Assembly: GCF_002775205.1 (NCBI RefSeq)
Contig: NC_036454.1
Location: 1,092,382-1,156,381 of the forward strand
Direction of reading: 5' to 3'
Source: Xiphophorus maculatus
Lineage: Eukaryota > Chordata > Actinopteri > Cyprinodontiformes > Poeciliidae
DNA: 64,000 nucleotides
Shown: positions 9,101 to 19,000 of the stretch, piece by piece
Numbering within the stretch: position 1 is the first letter of the stretch
Layout: every line of letters begins with the position of its first letter
Program-made: the position numbers and the translations under genes
Notes under the pieces: generated by a model
Seen by the model: the letters and a program-made list of their open reading frames with translations, nothing else
What the model was told of the DNA's origin: nothing
The model's database searches: none

Positions 9101-10304
9101 AACCGTGTCACCTGAGGAACGATCAGTCTGGAGAGCAAGAGGTGCCGTCTGCAATGAAGGACTCTGGCGGGGACCAAATGGTAAAGTAATTCTTCCTCCA
9201 AATATGAGATTCCAGGTTTTCCAGGAAGCTCACGGACTCGGACATGTGGGTATTGCACAGATGCTAAAAAATCTAGAGCACTGGTGGCATCCATTTTTGA
9301 GAGACATGGTCAAGGAATATGTGAAAACATGTGAAATTTGTGGACAACACAACGCAAAACCAACTATTAGGCCACCAGTGGGACATTTCCCTTGTACTAC
9401 ACAACCGGGTAAGGAAATAATTATTGATTTCACAGACATGATAACACCCGTCAGAGGATACAGGTATGTATTAATGTGCGTGGATGCATACTCGGGCTGG
9501 CCAGAGGCGTGGCCAGCAAAAAAGGAGGACAGCAAAACTGTCATAAAGTGTCTGATCAATCATTACATTCCGACCCATGGATTTCCAGAGAAGGTGAGAT
9601 CAGATAACGGCACTCATTTTAGGAACCAAGATCTGCAGAGAGTGGAGCAGCTGCTTGGATTGAAGCATTCTTTCGGTACAGTATATCATCCTGAGTCACA
9701 AGGCAAGGTTGAGAGGTTGAACCAAACTATCAAACAAAAATTGGCCAAAGTATGTGCACATACCAAATTAAATTGGGTAGATGCCTTGCCTATTGCTTTG
9801 ATGTCTGTTCGAATGTCTATTAATCAAACAACAGGGTTCTCTCCATTCGAGCTCCAGACCGGGCGGATTTTTCCAGGACCTGGGAGTCGCGTACCTGGAT
9901 GGAAAGGTGAACTTGCACATTTATCTCATAAAGATTTCTTTACTGAGTTACAGAGTCTGGCTGCGGAATTTGCAAAATACCAGACGGCACAGGAGCGTCC
10001 AGCTTCAGGACCAGTTCCAGGAATCGACTGGGTGCGCCTGAAGGTCATCAAACGGAAGTGGTCTGAACCTCGCTTCACCGGACCACACCGAGTAGTGGAG
10101 AGGACGTCCCATGCTGTTCGTCTACAAGGGAAAGGAGACACCTGGTTTCATTGGAGTCAGTGCACAGCAGCCGAGGAGCCACAGCGTGCGCTCCGAGACG
10201 TACAAGACGAGCTTCGACTTCAATCTTCGGACGAGGAGCAACGCCAGGCGCTTCCAGGAGGGAGTGTAGCAGGAATTCCTGCCACAACCACTTCAGGTTC
10301 CTGA
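6129..10304 (+). CDS. pol: Retroviral Pol, same frame as gag behind a single UGA
   Basis: The open frame follows the gag UGA directly, so Pol is presumably made by stop-codon readthrough. Residues are counted from the GTG at 6138. Protease: LVDTGATYS, 27-35. Extra domain with HVTL (184) and HISL (247), described separately. Reverse transcriptase: LPQGFALSP about 482-490 and QYVDD 514-518. RNase H: YTDG with D about 817, E861, SDS with D882, and a last D about 952. Integrase: HHCC zinc site H1032, H1036, C1065, C1068, then catalytic D1097, D1156, E1192 with 35 residues between the last two. A GPHRV tail of GPY/F type lies about 1315. All catalytic residues are present and no stop or shift interrupts 1388 codons. 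Activity is likely from sequence but unproven. Confidence 0.95.
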   Translation, partial: HTPVKNLCQGALADPLIDVTVDGQTLPFLVDTGATYSTMNAVIPSHKLSDQTISVVGFSGVKQTLPLSTPLHTAVGRQKVTHPFVCSPSSPVNLIGRDLLIALGATILCGPDGLLVTFPDGSSHACSPVYTHGQFLLQQAEEQLADIYWGRIQPEKTDHAGILSCFLLWKPWIQALAPYGPTPDLPHVTLFYDRDQTEWFQEQFETHLAGVDWTVFSQDIYVAPEGVAAAVNLTQDQSFWYKMQDEAVPHISLALHPGHQAMELGGVVKRSLAVSDWQATVNTDLFFSPSTNTYRIKCSAVDSVVLEHLQLPRHHGRELTDHPTAAAMLASLPECLWATGPTDVGLVVVTPVTFDLRPGPPIWRSQYPHKQAAEEGLAETIGGLLEAGVLESSTSSWNTPILPVEKKGTGKYRMAHDLRAINSVLLTPTVPVPNPHVALTNLDPSQTWFSCVDLANAFFCLPLAEECRDVFSFTYGGQQLRYTRLPQGFALSPGLFNQVLKQQLADCSLPDGVTLIQYVDDLMLAAQSLESCIEATRRLLSHLADRGFKVSRSKLQIARKQVSFLGRSITATGTQMSASHKSAILDHPKPHTVKDMLSFLGLTGYSRNYVPNYTGLTDPLRALVREHGTRKLNQVLTWTVEAEDAFISLKQQLAAAAQLAVPDYASPFYLDVSVTELTVNAVLFQKKGGDRRILQYVSAMLDPMEKRHPTCTRHAAGVGKMIQKTAHIVMGHPLQVMTSHSVVAYVNSQHFTLTTLRQQKLSKILESPNITFVHIGANMADRMQDGQPHNCDELVLKEEKIRPDLQASPLEGQDVKNFYTDGCCFKHDTDGLRAAYAIVEDLGSEFRVLKAEKLQGAQSAQRAEVKAMVEALKLAEGMRVNLYSDSAYVASAVHVELPQWLRAGFLTATQKPIKHETEMKELAEALLLPQSVAVIKCKGHDQSKTRVAAGNAAADEAAKRAAGYLTSLVMVSTELEQVEQNHFEKIISHQKTVSPEERSVWRARGAVCNEGLWRGPNGKVILPPNMRFQVFQEAHGLGHVGIAQMLKNLEHWWHPFLRDMVKEYVKTCEICGQHNAKPTIRPPVGHFPCTTQPGKEIIIDFTDMITPVRGYRYVLMCVDAYSGWPEAWPAKKEDSKTVIKCLINHYIPTHGFPEKVRSDNGTHFRNQDLQRVEQLLGLKHSFGTVYHPESQGKVERLNQTIKQKLAKVCAHTKLNWVDALPIALMSVRMSINQTTGFSPFELQTGRIFPGPGSRVPGWKGELAHLSHKDFFTELQSLAAEFAKYQTAQERPASGPVPGIDWVRLKVIKRKWSEPRFTGPHRVVERTSHAVRLQGKGDTWFHWSQCTAAEEPQRALRDVQDELRLQSSDEEQRQALPGGSVAGIPATTTSGS
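6585..7037 (+). other. Extra Pol domain between protease and RT, 2H-phosphoesterase-like
   Basis: About 150 residues (Pol 150-300) separate the protease from the RT start. They contain two motifs of the form PHxT/S followed by hydrophobic residues: PHVTLFY with H at 6687-6689 (residue 184) and PHISLAL with H at residue 247. Paired HxT/S motifs 60-90 residues apart are the signature of 2H phosphoesterases (LigT, AKAP7, coronavirus ns2 families), which act on 2'-5' or cyclic phosphodiester bonds. The spacing of 63 is at the short end. In other retroviruses dUTPase can occupy this site, but no dUTPase motif is seen. Assignment rests on motifs alone. Confidence 0.5.
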
Positions 10305-10951
10305 AATTCAAAGTTCAAAAGGCTCGGACGGGCATAATAATCCTGTTCCGATGTCCTTACATTGAGGAAGAAGGAGATTTTATACTCTCCTTAAAAACTC
10401 ACTGTTATATTGGCATAATAATCCAATTTTCAGTGAGCAACGGCTGTGAAGGTGGAAACTTGAGGTTTCCAACCGAGGAGGATCAGGCTACAAGAAGATC
10501 CACATTAACTCATTTTATTGCGAGTTTTCGTTTTTGCGAACTTTAAAAAAAACTTTCGTCTTTGCGCGTAATTTTTATTATTTTTTGAAGAAGATTTCAT
10601 ATTTTGTTTTTTACAGACTATCAAAAAAAAAAAAAAAAAAAAGAAGAAAATATTGTATAATTCTTTATCTCTGCATGTTTTTGATTTGTGGCGAGTATTT
10701 TTAAGTTTCCAGAACACTCTTTAGTTAGTGTTATATGCATATCTTAGTCTTATTTTTGCATTTTTTACATTTTGGGGTGTTATGTGTACTGTGTTTTTGA
10801 GTTGCATTATGATAATTGAGTTTATGATTTTTTCATAATTGTAGAATGATAAGTGCCTTTCATGTTTAATTTTACCGGTGAAACTTTGCGGTTAAAAGGT
10901 GAGTATTAAAATTGTTGAATAACGCAGGATTAGATTTGACAGGTTTGCAGG
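10305..10951 (+). other. 650-bp spacer between pol and env
   Basis: In most gammaretroviruses env overlaps the end of pol, whereas here 650 bases separate them. The spacer has an 18-A run at 10623-10640, two cataataatcc motifs (10333 and 10413 regions) and several AG sites near 10924-10950 that could act as the env splice acceptor. No convincing accessory gene is seen. Confidence 0.6.
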
Positions 10952-13037
10952 ATGGGGTTCATCTTAAGATACATGAACTGGGAGCGGAAGTTTTTGCTGG
11001 GTGTGTTTCTTGAACTCAATTTGCTGGGAATGTGGGTTTGCGGAGGATCCACGAGTGGACTCATTTCCTCACAGACACTTAATCTCCGACCGAGTTTTGT
11101 CGAGTGCGGAGTGTCTTGCGGAAATGCGACTGTTCGTGTGGAGCGTTCTTTGAGACCTCCTGTTGATAAGTGCCTCACTAAATATCGTGGGATTGAGTTG
11201 AACTATACTCTGGGTACTGTAACTAATTATCAAATTGATCTGTGTGAGGTAATTCGTCGCTGCTGGTCGACCCCTCAATCCTGGCAGAAGACGTCTGTGT
11301 ATTTGTGTGGTGATCTGACCTTCCAGCGACATTGTATTACTCAGGAAACTGGGATTCGACACTTGTGTCCCACTTGGAAATCGGCCTTCAGATGGGTGGG
11401 ATCAAGTTGGAGTCCACCGTATGCTCATAAATCTGTCACTGAATATGACAAGGTTACCATAAGAAGAGGGACTGTAAGACATTCTCCAGCGACGGGTAAA
11501 AATCCTTTGGTGTTAACCATTTCCTCGATGCACGATGTTTTCTTTAAACAGTATCCGGCAGATTCAGCTGTTTATTTGACTCTAGGTGCTTCAGTGGACG
11601 ATAAAGATCCACTTGGGGTTATTAAAATTAATATGGTCAGACCTGAGGGGGAGGAAGACAGGGATATGGAAATTCCGGATCAGCATGCGGCTAAGATTGA
11701 CTACACAGCAGTTTCACCATTGGACATCATTCAAACAGCGACTGGGTATAGGGAAAAAAAACTTATGGCTGAATTGGATGGTTCAAACGGCTAAGGAAAC
11801 TAATATTGGGAACTGCATTGCATGTGCTACAGCTCGACCTCATTTGTTTACTGAGCCTGCCCCATTACACTTGGGAGATAGTTGGGGTTTTAATTGCATG
11901 CTGAGGTTAACAACTGAGGCAGATCCCGTAAATTGTGATGCGCTTGCCAAAATATATCCACCTATTAATAACTATACTCAGACGGGAACTTTTCTTCCGG
12001 TTAAGGGTAAAGGGTTGTATGTGTGTTTTAATTTTACTCATCTTAAGCCCGATTTCAATCTAGGACAGATTTCTAGTGATTGGTGTAATGTTACTTTGAC
12101 AGCGGCCGGAATCGGGAGTTGGGCAAGAGCTGGACTTTATTATTTTTGTGGGGGTGATAGATTATATGTGCGTATTCCTCCTAAGACTGTTGGAGTATGT
12201 GCCATGACTCGCCTGGCTGTGCCACTTATGGTTGTGGGAGAAAGACTTGATCCTGTAGGACCGGAGCAGGTGCTCACCTTACAGACTCAGAGGCACAAGA
12301 GACAGGTGCGTAATACACGTTTTGATACTGCATTTGATTTGACTACTAATTCTCCCACTTATGTAGATGCCATCGGCGTGCCGAGGGGGGTCCCGGATCA
12401 ATATAAATTGGCGGATCAAATTGCAGCAGGTTTTGAAAATATACCGGTGTTATCAGCTCTTTTTCCTATCACGCCGAATAAAAATATTGATAGGATAAAT
12501 TATGTCCATTATAATCTTTTGAGGCTAGCGAATCTAACCAGGGATGCTGTTGGGGGTTTGAAGGAGCAGTTAGCTCCTACTTCTTTAATGACAATTCAAA
12601 ATCGGATGGCGCTGGACATGCTGTTGGCCGAAAAGGGTGGAGTCTGTTTTATGTTCCAAGAGAGCTGCTGTACTTTCATTCCGAACAATACGGCCCCTGA
12701 TGGATCTGTCACTCGAGCGTTGGAAGGTTTGAGAATTTTGAGTAACACTATGCATGAACATTCAGGTATTGATGGCGGCTTGGACAGGTGGTTCTCTACT
12801 ATGTTTGGTAAATGGAAAGGGATTGTTATGTCATTGTTGGTTTCGGTGGCTACGTTTGTGGCCATAATAGTCACATGCGGATGCTGCTGTGTTCCGTGTA
12901 TACGCTCGCTTATTATTAGGCTTATTGCAGTTTCAATTGAGAAGGGGAGCAGCGGCCCACCACCGCCACCGCCCTATCAGATGCTTTTTAGGGGAGCTGC
13001 TGATGGGGGGGTTGTGGAGCTGGGCGGTTCTATTTGA
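10952..13037 (+). pseudogene. env: Retroviral Env, gamma type, broken by a frame change
   Basis: The surface part starts at ATG 10952 with a hydrophobic leader (LLGVFLELNLLGMWV) and runs 280 codons to a stop at 11794. The rest is open in the next frame (11586-13037), and homology passes from one frame to the other at an 8-A run, 11754-11761. The second part has CIAC, a furin-type site RHKR at 12291-12302, the CX6CC motif (CFMFQESCC) after an immunosuppressive-like QNRMALDMLL segment, a membrane span about 12822-12900, a Cys cluster CGCCCVPC and a tail with PPPY and YQML. No strongly hydrophobic fusion peptide follows RHKR directly, which is unusual. The role would be receptor binding and membrane fusion. 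As read, no full-length Env is encoded. A sequencing error in the A run is possible. Confidence 0.85.
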
Positions 13038-13039
13038 CC

Positions 13040-13049
13040 AGGGGGAATT
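13040..13049 (+). promoter_or_regulatory. Upstream polypurine-tract-like motif
   Basis: agggggaatt follows the env stop by two bases and copies the tract next to the 3' LTR, 109 bases further on. It could be a second plus-strand primer or a relic of duplication. Confidence 0.45.
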
Positions 13050-13148
13050 GGTATTTCATTTAGTATATTACGTAGTTTTAGTTCTTCTATTAGAAGGCAT
13101 AATCGATTTGTTTGTGAGGTCTGATTCCTATAATTCTCAGACCTCAAC

Positions 13149-13157
13149 AGGGGGAAT
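13149..13157 (+). promoter_or_regulatory. Polypurine tract next to the 3' LTR
   Basis: caacagggggaat stands directly before the LTR start TGTTAAGG, in the position where plus-strand synthesis begins in retroviruses. Confidence 0.75.
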
Positions 13158-14197
13158 TGTTAAGGAAATATGGCTATTTTTGATTGTTTAATATAGTTAA
13201 GCTAATGCCATGTGTGTTTAAGTAGATCAACATTCCTATTTGGACAAACTGAGGCAAGCTAAACGATCAGAGATAAACATTCTCCTGGCAGGGTTGTAAC
13301 TTAGAGCAGCAATAAAACACAAAGCTCTTGAAAGGCTTTAAATTAGTAGGCCATAAAGAATATCTTCCCCGGCTCACAGGTCAGAGGTCAGGGGTTTCCC
13401 AGGAGCTCAGAGCTGCATCTGGAGTTGATCACAACTTAGGAATTTTGGGAACACTTAAGGTTTAATTTCTGATATACCTTTTAATATTGGTAGTAATAGT
13501 GTGTTAGATTAAAGTATATTACCCAAGCTACAAGTACTAATCTAGTAAATCGAATGTATTTGAAAATGTACTAACTATGACAATATCGGAATCAAAAGAG
13601 AATGATTTGAATGTTATGTTTTACAGGTTAAAAAGACTTCTATCTCATTATTGTTTGTGATAAAGCAAAGGGTCAAATCTTTGGAGAAGCTGACTGCAGA
13701 GGAGCAAGATAGGTTTTGTGAAAATAACTTATAACTTTAATAACTAAAATGACTCTTGATATTTGTCATTAAAACTCAGGGGAAGGTCTAAGTTTTTTTC
13801 CAAGGTCGCTCTTGGTTGGTCAAAACAGAGGTACGCCCTATTTGCATATATTAACAAAGAGAAACGCCTTCCCTAGAAAAAGGGAATGCGCAACAATAAA
13901 ATTCAGACAACTGTCCTGTTATGCTTTTAAGCAACAGCTGTCTCCAAAGGATCCTTTGTTCTTTTTAATTCTTTTGTCTCAGGTAAAGAATGTATTTTTG
14001 TACTCTGAAGTTTTCTTGTTAAATTCATACGGTGTTTTCTATTGAATTAAACTCTGTATCTCTGTGACATCATCGAGCCTCGCCGTCTGTTTTTTCCAGC
14101 CGTGACGGCATCCGCTTGCGATCCGGGCTAACAGGAGGAAAAGAGAGCCATGCTTTTTTCAAAATTTAAGCTAACCTAATAAATTTCTTCCTTAATA
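13158..14197 (+). repeat. 3' LTR (1040 bp)
   Basis: It is the same length as the 5' LTR and nearly identical (T at 14188 where the 5' copy has C). AATAAA lies at 14178-14183. It is followed directly by the CTAC target copy. Confidence 0.93.
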
Positions 14198-14201
14198 CTA
14201 C
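14198..14201. repeat. 3' target-site duplication of the ERV (CTAC)
   Basis: Matches 1991-1994 and marks the return to transposase coding sequence. Confidence 0.9.
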
Positions 14202-15816
14202 CCTACCAAAAGATGGGAGAACATTGCTTGGAACACCCAGAAATGTGCCCATCACTACAATTCAAGGGGGAGATTATTATCATTTTGGAATAGTCAAAGG
14301 GGTGCTTTCACGGTTGGCATGTTTGTGTGTACCATCAACTATGACTACTATTAATATCCAGTTTAATATAGATGGCTTACCTTTATTTAAAAGTTCCAAA
14401 CTTCAGTTTTGGCCCATACTTGGATGTCTGACATGTGACTACACAAAGTCCCCATTTGTTGTAGGCATTTTTTGTGGTCTAAGCAAGCCAGTGAGTGTTT
14501 TTGAGTACCTGGCTCAGTTTGTCAAAGATCTTCAGAATGTATTGTGTAATGGCATTATTTATAATGGTAAGCAATTTAATGTAGAAATTTCTGCCTTTAT
14601 TTGTGATGCGCCGGCAAGAGCTTATATTAAGCAGGTCAAAGGATTCAATGGCTATTCAGGTTGTGACAAATGCTTTCAGGAGGGTGTATGGATGAATAAA
14701 ATGACATTTCCTGAAACAAAGCATAAACTTAGGACAGACTCCAGTTTCTCTGACATGGTTGATGAGGAACATCACATTGGAAAGAGCCCTTTATCTGGTT
14801 TAGTTAAGATGGTTTCTATGTTTCCACCAGATTACATGCATGTCTGTTGTCTCGGAGTTACAAGGAAAATGCTTCATATATGGTTAAAGGGGAAACATTT
14901 AGCAACAAAGTTTCCTTCCCAAACTGCAGCAGGCATTTCAGATAAACTCCTAAAGCTACGTTTCTACACGCCTTCTGAGTTTAACCGTAAACCAAGGGGA
15001 CTGTCGGAGATAGATCGGTGGAAAGCTACTGAGTTCCGATCCTTCATGTTATATTGGGGTCCTGTTGTTTTGAAGGATTCACTCCCCAGTGAGCTGTATG
15101 ACAATTTTATGTTGTTTTCCGTTGGAATGTACATGTTGCTGTCCCCTAGTATATCTGAGGAAATGTTAGCCTTTGCACAAAAGTTGATGGTTGCTTTTGT
15201 TGAACACTTTGGGGAATTATATGGAAAAGATGAAATTGTGTACAATATACACCAGCTTACTCATTTGGCTGAAGAATACAGGAGGTTCGGCAATCTAGAT
15301 AATATATCAGGATTTCCGTTTGAGAATTGTCTTGGTCAAATTAAGCATCTTCTACGCAAGCCACATCAGACACTACAACAGGTAGTTAAAAGGTTGTCTG
15401 AAACCTCACATGTTGGACCCACATGTTCTAGAGATTATCCAAAGTTGCTTAACATCCACATTGATGGTCCAGTCCCCACACAGTTTATTTCGTCACAACA
15501 GTACAGGAAGGTCTCCACTCATCGGTTTACTTTGTCCACAAAGAAAGGAGACAATTGTGTTGAAGTTGGAGATGGATTTGCATTAATAGAGAATATTATT
15601 AAATCAGAAGAGGATACATATACAATCGTCAGAATGTACGGACACAAACAGCCATATTACATGTATCCCTGTGAATCATCATACATTGGCACATACAAAG
15701 TCAGTGGCTTGAAAGAAAATATAGGGGTAGTTGGACTGGCCTCTATCAAGCGCAAATGCCTTCTCTGTCCAGACATGGATGGTGCCATTGTAATACCACT
15801 ACTTCATTTAGCATAG

Positions 15817-16038
15817 TCATGCTGCCCTGCCAAAGTGCAGTATCTGTAACTGAGATGTATATCATGGCATAAATTACCTAAAAATAACATTTATCTAATT
15901 CTTACCTGTGCAAATAACATGTTTGACTGGCCAAAAACTACAATGTCTGTAGTGCACTTTGGCTTTGAAGAGTGAAATGGGGATGACCTGTAAGGAGATA
16001 TCATGAGTAGTTCTCATTTCATCCCTAGCCCTTCGAAG
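15817..16038. other. Spacer between the two transposon genes
   Basis: Short non-coding stretch after the transposase stop. No AATAAA is seen here. It must hold the promoter of the second gene unless that gene has an upstream exon or shares a transcript. Confidence 0.4.
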
Positions 16039-19000
16039 ATGAGTAGAGAGGCACTGTGATCAGTTGTACAGTTCCCAAATGGTGGGACAGCAGTAGTTCT
16101 AGAGAGCTGGTTTAAAGCTGAGGAACAGACGCTGTTATGGCCCCCAAAACACATAACACTCAAGAAAGCCCTTCGAGACGGAATGCAACCAGACGACAAA
16201 TGGATCACCTATACGGATGTACGAGTCCTCATTACGTGTGGTGAGTAACTGGTGCAACACATGCACAGCTGTTCTACACAGTCGTGCTGTCATGTTATAG
16301 ATAAATCAGCTCAATATTTCCTTCTTTTCAAGTATGTTTATCTATTGGGACATGACATTACAGATGCAAAAGTTTGTTTAGGAGGCTACATTAAACCAAG
16401 TAAACAATATATATAATTATAACAATGCGCTGGTACCTCAGAGGTCCAGCTGAGATGTTTTGTGTATGTAAAATCAGAGAAGACAAATGTGAGGAGGCAA
16501 ATAGTGATTGGCCAGAATGAGATGATGTATGATAGTAGCGCTTCACACAGGTGTGATTGTTCTGTTTTTTGGGAGTTGGGAAGGAGCTGTTAGGGTAGTT
16601 CTGCACTGGACTGCAGACATGCAAATTGGCATTTACCCTCTGCTCTTTACAGAGACCCTTGATGAGGCGAAAAAACGAGAGACAAAATATAACACCACAA
16701 TGTGTCCAACATCTGAAATTGAATCTCATGATGAAGGAGCTATCCGCCAAAAAAGAATATCCAGGTACATTACTAACTTTATCACAGTGATAACTTTCCC
16801 TAGGGCGTTGCAACTAGAAAATAACAACCACTGCTAAAGGGATGGCTCAAAGTGGCCAGAGTGTCCATGTATTCAGACGGTAGCCTTGACTAATAAGTGT
16901 AGTATCTTAACTACAGTTGTAATATTCATATAGTGTATTATCATAATGTTTTGTAGGCCAAATCAGCAGTTTATGCATTCTGATTCTGAAGACCATCAGA
17001 GTAGCAGTGCAAAAAGAAAGCGTTTTGCCAAACCACCTGATGTTGGATGTCCAGGTATTGTTTCCTTTATATTGACACTATGCTCACTTCTACACAGTCA
17101 AAAAAGGAATTACATATAACAGTGTACCAATAAAAGGACATTTTAATTTGATTGAAATTGTGTTTCTTGCTGAAATTGTGTATAGTTTTAGCACTTAGAG
17201 CTAAAACTAATTGTGTATAGTTTTAGCTCTTAATTATTTCCTATTTTTCTTAGTAGATCTTGTTGCTAGCAACTACCAACAATCACTAGCTGATGAAGTT
17301 CTTAATGGTGAGTCGTCAAGCAGTCTCATAAGACTGTGATGTCAAAGCAATGCTTTAAATATAGAGCAGTCAGCTGAATGTAAGTCTCACATTTTCTCAT
17401 ATGGAAGGTTACAGTAATAACCTCACTGCTTTGTGTATTTCCTACTTTGTGTTCAAGCTGAGATGCCAGGTTTTGCTACAGCCCACTGTGTCCAGTACCA
17501 CAAGTTGCAGAATCCACAGCGACAAAGTACAAGTATTGGTATGATACTGTACTCTTTCAGTAATAGTGATGGGTATCTTAGTGATTCTGGCTAATTAGTT
17601 AGTTTGATCAAACATTTAGATTATGTATCTTGTGCTTACACTTGTAAACTATTGCGAAATGTAACTATATCTACAGGGTTGTCTGGATGCAGCTCAAGGC
17701 AGTATAACCATCGCCCTGGTCTCTCACAATGTGCACAAAATAGGCTGCCATTGGATATATCACAGAGTAACCCACTTTACTATATACATATACAGTGATC
17801 TGTGTTGACTAATGAATTCACTTTAGCTAAGTTTTTGCATTTCTTATTCACTTAAAAGCAAACTCCGACCAGAATGATGTATTGGATTCAGCGCCTAATC
17901 AAGGTTTCGAAGGTATCAAGACAGTCATCCAACATTTGTAGACATTTTGTGATCTGAATGTGTGAGGTTGTGTCTATATTTGAACTGTGGTCATTGCTCA
18001 CATCTGTGTGAGCAATGACACCAACTCTTTAAATGCTTTGACACTTATGCATTATTTTTTAAAGGCAAACATAACACAAAGCCCTGACAGTATTTTCGTT
18101 TTGCCATTGTGATCTTGTGTATTCCACTCATCAGAGTTCTCTCCTGATTAGATGCAGAAATGTCCTTATCTATAAAAGATCTGTAGGAAACATTTCACAC
18201 CTAAAGAAAGTCGGTGTCATTTTGGCACCTAACCTTTAAACTTCTGTGCATGACTATTTGTGTTTTGCAGATGCAACCACACAAAGGGCCAGCAATAATG
18301 GGCAGCTTTTGAGAGGCAAGTCTATTGGACATAATGTATTTGTAATGTGTCATTTTCAGGTTATTTTGATGTTGCACTTAAAGATTTTTAATGTTCTCCT
18401 GAAGACCTCGCTATCCATAAGATGACATCGATGCTTGCTGAAGCTCTTGTGATTGTGAAGGATCTATCCAGAGATGTCCAATTCATTAAGAACAATTTGG
18501 CTCAGAGTAACATTACACCAGGTAGCACACAAGGACCAGCAAACCTTGTACTCCCCTTCCAGCTGCCAATTGAAAGTGAAGAAGATTTCAGTAAAGCAGA
18601 GTCATTACTGATTGAAGAGACAGTGCGTCAAAAGATGGTAATTCATTTGAAAGACTGATCAGCATCAATGTAGATTATGTCAGTGTGAGTCTTTTTCTAA
18701 GGGCAAAATGTTAGCTCTTTAGCTACTTGAACACAAATTGTAATCTACAAGTTCTGAACATGTCACAGAGCTTGTAGATGTGCTATTTATGAAACATTTT
18801 GCAATTATTCACATAGATGATTTAAATTTTGACCTAACCCAAATTGGGACCAGGATGGTTAATAACGCTAATATCCATGACCATGAATGAACACTATGGA
18901 GTGGAATATCAGTGCATAAGCATAAATACAGTATCAAAACAAGGTTATGTCTCTGCTGTGTTTTTAATTTACATGATATAATGCTGCTGTGTAATGCTAT

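Larger units (their letters stand above)
1995..14197 (+). mobile_element. Gamma-like endogenous retrovirus, full-length provirus
   Basis: The layout is 5' LTR, tRNA-Pro-like PBS, leader, gag, UGA, pol (protease, extra domain, RT, RNase H, integrase), a 650-bp spacer, env, polypurine tract and 3' LTR, 12,203 bp in all. The LTRs are both 1040 bp and I noticed one difference, so insertion was recent. Gag-pol joined by a single in-frame stop, a GPY/F-type integrase tail and a CX6CC env place it with class I (gamma/epsilon-like) retroviruses. Gag and pol show no damage. Env has a frame change at 11754-11761. It lies in sense orientation inside the transposase gene. Confidence 0.95.
1588..15816 (+). 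pseudogene. tnp2/CACTA-like transposase, split by an endogenous retrovirus
   Basis: The frame opens at ATG 1588 (start MSASSRAKRRR, basic), runs 135 codons plus two bases to the provirus at 1995, and resumes after the second CTAC copy at 14202 in the same frame to the stop at 15816, for 673 codons in all. Apart from the provirus no stop or shift is seen, so it was probably intact before the insertion. Residues resembling the DDE core of the Transposase_21 group are FNIDGLPL (D about 193), CDAPARA (about 271), PPDYMHVCCLGV (about 346), the HQLTHL region and FPFENCLG (E about 510). The first part has an acidic stretch (EDELDSDDNND) before the join. The family's role is cutting and rejoining transposon ends in the nucleus. 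No introns are seen. It is inactive as it stands unless the retrovirus is spliced out. Confidence 0.85.

Noticed and set aside
10151-10546. 131-codon frame overlapping the end of pol, possible accessory gene
   Set aside because: Most of it is the shadow of pol in another frame. The part beyond pol has no recognisable motif, and no splice or start signal supports it.
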